Below, piece after piece: positions 46,213-53,128 of a stretch of DNA of 64,000 bases (position 1 is its first letter; each line of letters starts with the position of its first letter). The notes under the pieces are model-generated. The model was not told the origin of the DNA. It saw only the letters and a list, made by a program, of their open reading frames with translations, and searched no databases. This DNA is from Kineothrix alysoides (GTDB lineage: Bacteria; Bacillota; Clostridia; Lachnospirales; Lachnospiraceae). Location of the stretch: positions 868,001-932,000 of the forward strand of contig NZ_JPNB01000001.1 of NCBI RefSeq assembly GCF_000732725.1. The letters run 5' to 3'. The position numbers and the translations under genes were made by a program.

Positions 46213-47352
46213 ATGCGAGAAAAAACGAATTTTGTGCATGGATATAGTGGTGTTTCTAAGGATACAGGGGCAATCAGTTTTCCTATTTATCAGGGAGTTA
46301 CCTTTGCGCATCCGGCATTGGGGGAGAATACAAGGGGGTTCGCCTATGCAAGGGCGGACAGTCCGACCCGACAGGAATTTGAGAGAAGCCTTGCCTTGTT
46401 AGAACATGGGGTGCGTGCATGGGCGTTCTCCAGCGGGATGGCAGCTATTTCTGTGTTTATTAAGCTGTTTGATGTGGGAGATCATCTGATTGTATCGGAG
46501 GACCTGTACGGAGGCACCTATCGGCTGTTTACGGAGGTTTATGAAAAATACGGTCTTACTTTTGACTATGTGGATACCAGTAGCCCGGAGAAAGTAAATG
46601 CGGCAATCAAACCGAACACGAAGGGAATCTTTATAGAAACACCCTCCAATCCGCTGATGCATGTCACGGATATAAAGGCGGTGGCTGAGCGGATGAAGGA
46701 AATCGGAGCGGTAGTAGCGGTGGACAATACTTTTTTGTCTCCCTATTTTCAAAAGCCGCTTGATCTGGGGGCAGATTTTGTTATTCATAGTGCTACAAAA
46801 TATATTGGAGGGCACAATGATGTGCTTGCAGGAGCCCTGATAGTAAAGGATGAAAAATGGATAGAGCCGATTTTCACGATGGCGATGTCAGAGGGCGGCA
46901 CTTTGGGTCCAAGTGACAGTTGGCTTCTCTTAAGAAGTTTAAAGACACTGACAGTTCGTATGGAAAGGCAGCAGGAAAACGCCATCAGGATTGTAGAATA
47001 TATGAAAAAACATCCGAAGATAAAAAGGGTGTTTTACGTAGGAGATGAGAACCATCCGGACCGGGAAGTTACACTGAAACAGACCACAGGTTTTGGCGGG
47101 ATGATTTCGTTTGCCCTAAAGAACGGGGAGAAGGTACCAGAGATTCTGAAGCGGTTTCAGGTTATCACTTTTGCGGAAAGTCTTGGCGGTGTGGAAAGCC
47201 TGATCACTTATCCGATGATCCAGACTCATGGAGCAATTCCAAAAGAAATGCGGGAGCGGCTTGGGGTCAATGATAAGCTTTTGCGACTGTCGGTAGGAAT
47301 CGAGGATGTGGACGATTTGATTGAGGATTTAGAACAGGCGTTATCTATTTAG
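46213..47352 (+). CDS. PLP-dependent Cys/Met metabolism enzyme (cystathionine/methionine lyase-like)
   Basis: This 379-aa enzyme belongs to the gamma-family that includes cystathionine gamma-synthase, cystathionine lyases and methionine gamma-lyase. SSGMAAISVFIKL, YGGTYRLF, ETPSNPLMHVTDI and the PLP-lysine motif SATKYIGGHND are present, and SLGGVESLITYP is the C-terminal signature. It cleaves or exchanges a C-S bond beta or gamma to the amino group. Which substrate it uses cannot be decided; in this operon it likely acts on the imported sulfur amino acid or a product of the nitrogenase-like protein. Confidence 0.92.
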   Translation: MREKTNFVHGYSGVSKDTGAISFPIYQGVTFAHPALGENTRGFAYARADSPTRQEFERSLALLEHGVRAWAFSSGMAAISVFIKLFDVGDHLIVSEDLYGGTYRLFTEVYEKYGLTFDYVDTSSPEKVNAAIKPNTKGIFIETPSNPLMHVTDIKAVAERMKEIGAVVAVDNTFLSPYFQKPLDLGADFVIHSATKYIGGHNDVLAGALIVKDEKWIEPIFTMAMSEGGTLGPSDSWLLLRSLKTLTVRMERQQENAIRIVEYMKKHPKIKRVFYVGDENHPDREVTLKQTTGFGGMISFALKNGEKVPEILKRFQVITFAESLGGVESLITYPMIQTHGAIPKEMRERLGVNDKLLRLSVGIEDVDDLIEDLEQALSI

Positions 47353-47368
47353 CGGAAGGAGATAATGG

Positions 47369-47770
47369 ATGGCATACAGGATTGCGGTAACCTCCTCGGA
47401 CGGGAGCCATGTAGATGAGCATTTTGGACAGGCTGAAGACTTTTGGGTCTATGAGGTGGAGGAGGAGACAGGAATTACCAGCTTGGTTGAAAGACGGAAG
47501 ATAAAGCGTAGCTATCGGAATCGGATGTGCAAAGAAGAAGTTTCTGACTGCGGTGGCTGCTGCGGAAGGGACGACGGCTATGTGTCCTATGTGGCGGAGC
47601 AGTTGCAGGATTGCATTTTTTTGCTTACCGGGCACATTGGCAAGAAGCCATATAAAACACTGGAAAGAAAAGGAATCGCAAGTCTGGAAACGCCCTATGG
47701 ATTGGAGGAAGCAGTTGCCAAATTGAATATTTATTATAGAAGATGTTATAGGAAAAATAGGAAAGTATAG
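47369..47770 (+). CDS. NifX/NafY-like iron-molybdenum cofactor-binding domain protein
   Basis: This 133-aa protein has the dinitrogenase cofactor-biosynthesis fold found in NifX, NafY and the NifB C-terminus: RIAVTSSDGSHVDEHFGQAEDFWVYEV, with the cluster-binding His in DEHFGQ. An unusual cysteine knot, DCGGCCG, follows near residue 55, and FLLTGHIGKKPYKTLERKGI is the typical end. Such proteins carry or protect complex metal clusters. Its presence argues that the component-1-like proteins hold a real cofactor. AAGGAG is 7 nt from ATG 47369. Confidence 0.85.
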   Translation: MAYRIAVTSSDGSHVDEHFGQAEDFWVYEVEEETGITSLVERRKIKRSYRNRMCKEEVSDCGGCCGRDDGYVSYVAEQLQDCIFLLTGHIGKKPYKTLERKGIASLETPYGLEEAVAKLNIYYRRCYRKNRKV

Positions 47771-47809
47771 AAAAAGCTTAATTTCGGCGCATGAAAGGAG
47801 ATGCAGACT

Positions 47810-49423
47810 GTGGCAAAGATTTTTTATCCAGATTTTTTTAATGATGTATTTGGTCCCATTATGCAGCCCGGTTCCAGCGGTTCATTTGCCGGAACCAGCC
47901 GCGTGGGCAGGATAGCGGGGAGTCTTTTGAGGGATGAGGTCAGGAGTGTGGAGTTTTGTTTTAACAAAAGCGAAGAAGGAAGATTTAAACAACTGGGAAA
48001 CATGATGGATGACAGAGGCTTTCTGGGGGGTGTAATGGGTTTTCCTACCGATGATGTCCGCCTTTTCGATGCTCATAAAATAGCCAGAGAAAAAGGGATT
48101 TCCTATCGTTTTGTGCTGGGGGACAGAGATAACGGACATAAAGGAAGCGTGACGATTACAGTGTCTGGAAAAAAGGAAGAAACAGCCAGCCTTATTGGTG
48201 CCTCTGTAGGGGGAGGCATGACTCGCATTTATGAAATAAACGGCTTTGCGCTTTCGTGGCAATCAGATACCTACGGTGTACTCATCGAAGCGATACGGAA
48301 GGAAGGAATCACAGAACAGCTTCAGCGGTTTGAACTGGTGTGGAAGCAGACGCATGTGGAGACCACTTTACTTACGTCCGCCGATGGAAGAGACGCATAT
48401 TTTATTGAGTTATCCGAAGCGCCTTCCAAGGAGGAGCTGGACAGTATCTTTAAGGGACAAAAGGTAATATTGCTTCCGGCTGTGTTGCCGGTAGTGACAA
48501 AAAGGAATAAAAAGCCGCAGTTGTTTAGCACAGTGGAGGAATGGAGAGAGGTGGCAAAGGAAAGAAAGATTTCCTTTGTACAGGCGGCAATTGAATACGA
48601 GAAAGCATCTTCCGGCTGGAAGGATGAAGAAATTTGGGACTTCTTTGAAAAGATAGCTGATATTTTAAACAAGCAGATACATTCATTGGAGACCATAGGT
48701 TATGAAAATGCTTTAGACACACCGCTTCTGCCGGTTTATGGTAAACAGTGGAAAAAGTATCTGGACAGAGGAAACCCACTCAGCGATCCGCTGACCAGAC
48801 ATATTCTGACACATGCCTATGCGGTCAATGCCAAATTGCCCGGAGTGCTGATCGTGCCGGGACCTATGGGAACAGGCGGAGGCTACCTGTTTTCGGCATT
48901 GGACGCCTTACGTGAGGAGCGGGGATTTTCCCATGAGAAATTAGTGGAATCGCTAGTAGTGGCCGCTGCTCTTGGGGCCATTGCCTATACTCACACCAAT
49001 GCCAGCGGTGAGGTGGGGTGTGTGGGAGAGTCAGGAGTATGCTGCGCTATGGCTTCCGGTGCGGCTGCCTGGCTTGCCGGAGGTGATGGGGAGATGGTGG
49101 AGCATGCAGCCTCCATGGCACTTCAGGCCAATATGGGCTTGTGCTGTGACCCCATACCAGGTGGTCTGGAATTCCCCTGTATCACCCGTACCTTGCGGGC
49201 AGCCGTGACAGCGCCCATGTATGCGGAAATGGCACTGACGGGAATCGATCCTTTGATTCCATACCACGAATGTCTGCAGGCGATTGAGCTGCAATTTAGA
49301 AGAGTACCAAAGAAGTTTCTATGTGGAAATGAGTGTGGCTGCAACACAACGCCAACAGCAGATAAGTGCCGCGCCTTTCTTACAAGTCAGATGCAGGGCA
49401 ATCTGCAGTATCACCGGGAATGA
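47810..49423 (+). CDS. Iron-sulfur serine dehydratase-like protein, altered beta-domain motif
   Basis: This 537-aa protein fuses the beta and alpha regions of 4Fe-4S L-serine dehydratases. Cluster cysteines are conserved in GEVGCVGESGV and CCDPIPGGLEFPC. The beta-domain signature, usually PSSSHTAG, reads PGSSGSFAGTSRVG, so substrate contacts differ. Extra cysteines occur near the end (CGNECGCNTTPTADKC). The same fold includes L-cysteine desulfidase, so with this neighbourhood a cysteine or related beta-elimination is plausible. AAGGAG is 9 nt from GTG 47810 and abuts ATG 47801, so GTG is preferred. Confidence 0.85.
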   Translation: MAKIFYPDFFNDVFGPIMQPGSSGSFAGTSRVGRIAGSLLRDEVRSVEFCFNKSEEGRFKQLGNMMDDRGFLGGVMGFPTDDVRLFDAHKIAREKGISYRFVLGDRDNGHKGSVTITVSGKKEETASLIGASVGGGMTRIYEINGFALSWQSDTYGVLIEAIRKEGITEQLQRFELVWKQTHVETTLLTSADGRDAYFIELSEAPSKEELDSIFKGQKVILLPAVLPVVTKRNKKPQLFSTVEEWREVAKERKISFVQAAIEYEKASSGWKDEEIWDFFEKIADILNKQIHSLETIGYENALDTPLLPVYGKQWKKYLDRGNPLSDPLTRHILTHAYAVNAKLPGVLIVPGPMGTGGGYLFSALDALREERGFSHEKLVESLVVAAALGAIAYTHTNASGEVGCVGESGVCCAMASGAAAWLAGGDGEMVEHAASMALQANMGLCCDPIPGGLEFPCITRTLRAAVTAPMYAEMALTGIDPLIPYHECLQAIELQFRRVPKKFLCGNECGCNTTPTADKCRAFLTSQMQGNLQYHRE

Positions 49424-49451
49424 TAGCTGACCATGATGCCAAATCGGCGGA

Positions 49452-49547
49452 AGCATGAAAAACGTAAAGCTAAATATAATTGTTGCGTATAAAGAAAACG
49501 ATGTTGTTCACAAATTTATGAAAATATATGGTAATATAGATGCATAA
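49452..49547 (+). pseudogene. Remnant of a ttcA 3' end (direct repeat copy 2)
   Basis: Translated, this stretch gives KNVKLNIIVAYKENDVVHKF and a stop, matching the ttcA-like C-terminus (ENVNLSTIVAYKENGIVHNF) without gaps. Similarity continues past the stop to about 49573 (GAACCGATAC). No start codon or RBS belongs to it. It marks the right border of the nitrogenase-like cluster. Confidence 0.75.
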
Positions 49548-49593
49548 TATTTCTATTGACGAACCGATACCGCACTGGGAAAGGAGCAGCTTC

Positions 49594-50175
49594 ATGTCGC
49601 AAACGACGAAACGGGCTCTGGAAGCATCACTTAAAAATCTGCTTTTGAAGAAGCCTTTGGATAGAATTACGATTAACGACATTGCCGAGGACTGCGGCAT
49701 CAACCGCATGACCTTTTACTATCATTTTAAGGATATTTACGACCTTGTGGAGTGGTCCTGCGTGGAAGACGCGACTAAGGCTCTGGAAGGTAAGAGGACC
49801 TACGATACTTGGCAGCAGGGCTTTTTGCAGATTTTTGAGGCTGTTTTAGCGAACAAGCCGTTTATTATGAATGTCTATCACTCTGTCAGCAGAGAGCAGG
49901 TGGAAATTTATTTATATAAGCTGACCTATGATTTGATGATTGATGTTGTGGAAGAGAAGGCGGATGGGATGACTGTCCGGGATGAGGATAAGAAATTTAT
50001 CGCCGATTTCTATAAATTTGCATTTGTCGGTCTCATGTTAGATTGGATCAAAAAAGATATGCGGGAGAACCCGCAGACTATCATCGACCGCCTGGCGATT
50101 CTCGTGCATGGAAATATTTCTAATGCTCTGGAAAGCTACCGTACGGATAAAAACACATCAAATTCCAAAAAATGA
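49594..50175 (+). CDS. TetR family regulator
   Basis: This 193-aa regulator has an N-terminal TetR helix-turn-helix (KALEASLKNLL-like start, then ITINDIAEDCGINRMTFYYHFKDIYDLVEW). The C-terminal domain resembles the DhaS-like group. The frame is open from 49540 through the ttcA remnant, but GGAAAGGAGC lies about 8 nt before ATG 49594, so that start is used. It precedes oleate hydratase in the same direction, across a terminator, and may control it. Confidence 0.9.
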   Translation: MSQTTKRALEASLKNLLLKKPLDRITINDIAEDCGINRMTFYYHFKDIYDLVEWSCVEDATKALEGKRTYDTWQQGFLQIFEAVLANKPFIMNVYHSVSREQVEIYLYKLTYDLMIDVVEEKADGMTVRDEDKKFIADFYKFAFVGLMLDWIKKDMRENPQTIIDRLAILVHGNISNALESYRTDKNTSNSKK

Positions 50176-50194
50176 TAAAACTTTTTACAAGTTC

Positions 50195-50235
50195 TCCCTC
50201 TGTGATAAAAATCTTATCACGGAGGGATTTCTGTT
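50195..50235 (+). terminator. Terminator between tetR and oleate hydratase
   Basis: TCCCTC-TGTGATAA pairs with TTATCAC-GGAGGGA over loop AAATC, followed by TTTCTGTTTA. Confidence 0.7.
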
Positions 50236-50308
50236 TATTGTGAGATTGAAAAAGAATTGTTAGCATATAACTATCAAAAGGAAATAAATTATACAGGAGG
50301 TTATGATT

Positions 50309-52084
50309 ATGTATTATTCAAGCGGTAATTATGAAGCGTTCGCCCGCCCTTTAAAGCCGGAGGGAGTTGACGGAAAATCGGCGTATATAGTCGGCAGCGG
50401 TCTTGCAGCCCTTGCAGCGGCCTGCTTTCTTGTCAGGGACGGACAGATGGCGGGAAAGCATGTCCATGTTCTGGAAAAAGACCCTATTCCCGGAGGAGCC
50501 TGTGACGGCTATCAGTATGAAAATGTTGGTTACGTTATGCGAGGCGGACGCGAGATGGACAACCATTTCGAGTGCATGTGGGATTTGTTCCGCTCCGTTC
50601 CATCCATTGAAACGGAAGGTGTTTCCGTACTCGATGAATACTACTGGCTGAATAAGGAGGACCCTAACTATTCTCTTTGCCGGGCTACGTTAAACCGCGG
50701 AGAGGATGCCAATACGGAAGGGAAATTCGATATCTCGGATAAAGGTGCCATGGAGATTATGAAGCTGTTTTTCACAGCCAATGAAGAACTTCAGGACAAG
50801 CGTATTACCGATGTGTTTGACAGCGAGGTGCTGGATTCTAATTTCTGGATGTATTGGCGTACCATGTTCGCTTTCGAAAACTGGCACAGCGCTTTGGAGA
50901 TGAAGCTCTATATTCAGCGCTTTATCCATCATATCGGCGGTCTGCCCGACTTCAAGGCGCTGCGTTTCACCAAGTACAATCAGTATGAATCCATGATTCT
51001 TCCTATGATAAAATATCTGGAAGGCTTTGGCGTACAGTTTCACTACGGTGTCAAGGTAGTAAATGTGAAATTTGACTGTGCCGGGGGCAAAAAACAAGCT
51101 ACGAGCATAGAACTGATCAGAGACGGTAAGGAAGAGAATATAGACCTTACTGAAAATGACCTCGTATTCATCACTAACGGCGGCTGTGTGGAGAACTCGA
51201 CTATCGGTGACCAGAATACGCCGGCAGACTATCAGACAGCAATCAAAGCCGGCGGCGGCTGGGATATGTGGCGTAAGATCGCGGCTCAGGACAAGTCCTT
51301 CGGCCGTCCGGATAAATTCTGCTATGATCCGGAACAGACCAACTGGATGAGTGCTACTGTCAACACCCTCGACCAGCGTATAGTTCCTTACATTCAGAAT
51401 ATTTGTAAGAGGGACCCATTCTCCGGCAAAGTGGTTACAGGAGGAATTGTCACCGTAAAGGATTCCTCATGGCTTTTGAGCTGGACCATCAACCGTCAGC
51501 CGCAGTTTCGCAATCAGCCTAAGGATCAGCTCCTTGTCTGGGTATACGGTTTATTTTCCGATAAACCCGGCGATTATGTGAAGAAACCCATGCGGGATTG
51601 CACCGGCAAAGAAATATGCATGGAGTGGCTGTACCATATCGGCGTACCGGAAAAAGAAATTGAAGATATGGCTGAAAACGGTGCAAATACCGTACCTTGT
51701 ATGATGCCGTATATCACTGCGTTCTTCATGCCCCGCGCATACGGAGACCGTCCGGACGTAGTGCCGCAGGGCGCCGTTAACTTCGCTTTCCTCGGCCAGT
51801 TTGCGGAGACGAAGCGGGATACCATCTTTACTACCGAGTATTCCATCCGTACCGGTATGGAGGCGGTTTATACTTTGCTGAATATCGACCGGGGCGTACC
51901 CGAGGTATGGGGAAGCGTATACGATGTACGGGATTTGTTAAATGCTACCGTTCAGCTTCGCGACGGTAAGAAAGCTACCGATATGAAGCTGGGATTCGTG
52001 GAAAAGATAGTGGTTAAAGAAGCACTGAAAAAAATAGCAGGTACAGATATTGAAAAGTTATTGAATGAATATCATGTGATTTGA
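50309..52084 (+). CDS. ohyA: Oleate hydratase
   Basis: This 591-aa FAD enzyme adds water to the cis-9 double bond of oleic and linoleic acids, giving 10-hydroxy fatty acids. The FAD-binding motif is YIVGSGLAALAAACFL near residue 28, with the glutamate of VLEKDPIPGGACDG; the family signature RGGREMDNHFECMWDLF follows. In gut bacteria it detoxifies unsaturated fatty acids. AGGAGG is 8 nt from ATG 50309 but 2 nt from ATG 50303, so 50309 is preferred. Strong terminators lie on both sides. Confidence 0.95.
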   Translation: MYYSSGNYEAFARPLKPEGVDGKSAYIVGSGLAALAAACFLVRDGQMAGKHVHVLEKDPIPGGACDGYQYENVGYVMRGGREMDNHFECMWDLFRSVPSIETEGVSVLDEYYWLNKEDPNYSLCRATLNRGEDANTEGKFDISDKGAMEIMKLFFTANEELQDKRITDVFDSEVLDSNFWMYWRTMFAFENWHSALEMKLYIQRFIHHIGGLPDFKALRFTKYNQYESMILPMIKYLEGFGVQFHYGVKVVNVKFDCAGGKKQATSIELIRDGKEENIDLTENDLVFITNGGCVENSTIGDQNTPADYQTAIKAGGGWDMWRKIAAQDKSFGRPDKFCYDPEQTNWMSATVNTLDQRIVPYIQNICKRDPFSGKVVTGGIVTVKDSSWLLSWTINRQPQFRNQPKDQLLVWVYGLFSDKPGDYVKKPMRDCTGKEICMEWLYHIGVPEKEIEDMAENGANTVPCMMPYITAFFMPRAYGDRPDVVPQGAVNFAFLGQFAETKRDTIFTTEYSIRTGMEAVYTLLNIDRGVPEVWGSVYDVRDLLNATVQLRDGKKATDMKLGFVEKIVVKEALKKIAGTDIEKLLNEYHVI

Positions 52085-52095
52085 TAAAGATGAAA

Positions 52096-52146
52096 AACAG
52101 CGGTTTTGATTTTATTTTTCAAAAGCGCTGTTGTTTTCTTTTTTGG
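52096..52146. terminator. Bidirectional terminator
   Basis: AACAGCG-GTTTTGA pairs with TTCAAAA-GCGCTGTT, with T runs on both strands. It ends oleate hydratase from the left and the tetR/Cys-rich operon from the right. Confidence 0.8.
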
Positions 52147-52285
52147 CGGACTTATCTTTACTATCCCTCATACAATATGGTTTTGACTTTTTCTTGGAAT
52201 GCCGCTCAATACACAGCGTACAATTAGAATGCCTTTTGCATTTGGTTTTTGGACACGGACAATTATCATTTTCATTATTTATCAT
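52112..52285 (-). CDS. Small Cys-rich protein, 57 aa
   Basis: A 57-codon minus-strand frame gives a protein with CPCPKTKCKRHSNCTLC, then a His (ERHSKKK) and PYCMR. The regular C-x-C-x4-C-x2-H-x2-C-x2-C-x3-H pattern looks like a metal-binding knot; I believe similar short proteins are common in Lachnospiraceae, with no known role. Its ATG overlaps the tetR stop as ATGA, so it is the second gene of that operon. The shared terminator hairpin overlaps its 3' end. Confidence 0.75.
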   Translation of the reverse strand: MINNENDNCPCPKTKCKRHSNCTLCIERHSKKKSKPYCMRDSKDKSAKKENNSAFEK

Positions 52286-52905
52286 CTTGAGTCCTCTTTA
52301 CTATGAAACAGTACGCCGCTGTCAATTCCCAAGATATTAGCCGTAATTTCAGGCAGTAACTTGAGAGTCTGCGGTATGCTATTGGCAGGGGCCTCTGCAC
52401 CTGAACTTAATGCACCTAATGCCCCGTTTATGATAAAGCTTGCGTAAAAATGCGAATTATCCAAAGAAAACAAGTTTTCTTCCATTCCTATTTTCAAGAC
52501 TTCTTCTAAATAAGGAGTTATAGCGGTGGTCATTCTTTTTGTCAGCTTATAAATCATAACGTCGTTCGACGGATGAAAAAATGTTTCCATTCCCAATGTC
52601 TTACCTGACATTTGCTTAATCAAGTTCATTATTTCCGAAAACTTGTCAGCAAAAGTAGTATTAGTATTGTCCAGTATCCTAATGATAGCTTTTTCGTAAT
52701 CACCTGCCCATTTTTCAACAAGTGTTTCTAACAGTAACTCTTTACTTTCAAAAAATTGATAAAATGTACCCTTTGCACCTTTTACGGCATTCATTATGTC
52801 ACTTATGGAAGTTTCATCATATCCATTGGTAATGAAAAAATGCTGGGCTGCATTTATAATTTCTTGCGTCCACTGTTCAGGGGATTTTTTTATAGGACGA
52901 GCCAT
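52282..52905 (-). CDS. TetR/AcrR family regulator
   Basis: This 207-aa repressor has the TetR helix-turn-helix (QEIINAAQHFFITNGYDETSISDIMNAVKGAKGTFYQFFESKELLL) and a helical ligand domain. The minus-strand start is ATG 52905 (MARPIKKSPEQW), 6 nt after GAGGTG; a GTG at 52914 is also in frame. Two palindromic operators flank its promoter, so autoregulation is likely. It is transcribed away from the HMA-TauE gene, which begins about 220 nt away, and may sense a ligand relevant to either neighbour. Confidence 0.9.
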   Translation of the reverse strand: MARPIKKSPEQWTQEIINAAQHFFITNGYDETSISDIMNAVKGAKGTFYQFFESKELLLETLVEKWAGDYEKAIIRILDNTNTTFADKFSEIMNLIKQMSGKTLGMETFFHPSNDVMIYKLTKRMTTAITPYLEEVLKIGMEENLFSLDNSHFYASFIINGALGALSSGAEAPANSIPQTLKLLPEITANILGIDSGVLFHSKEDSR

Positions 52906-52927
52906 AGGATTCACCTCATAATAATTA

Positions 52928-53002
52928 TTGACTTGAAGTCATTAATAATTTTACTACTTGGATTGAGCGATGTCAATAAATTAATGACCGAAGTTCAATA
53001 AT
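52928..53002 (-). promoter_or_regulatory. tetR promoter with two operators
   Basis: On the minus strand, TTGACA (52976-52971), 17-nt spacer, TAAAAT (52953-52948). TTGACTTGAAGTCATTAAT (from 52928) and an inverted partner TTAATGACCGAAGTTCAATA (from 52981) flank it; each has a TGACTT/AAGTCA-like core. Confidence 0.7.
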
Positions 53003-53128
53003 ATTTATAATAGGAAAGTGCGTCTATTACATTAAAAATAAATGCGATATTAAAAATTTTTTCTTCTCCATAACTTCTACAAATTTGTTTTATATACTCA
53101 TGCCATAAGATTAAAAGGAGGACGCCAA

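Noticed and set aside
49540-49593. Longer N-terminus for the TetR protein
   Set aside because: The extension reads through the ttcA remnant; a good RBS precedes ATG 49594.
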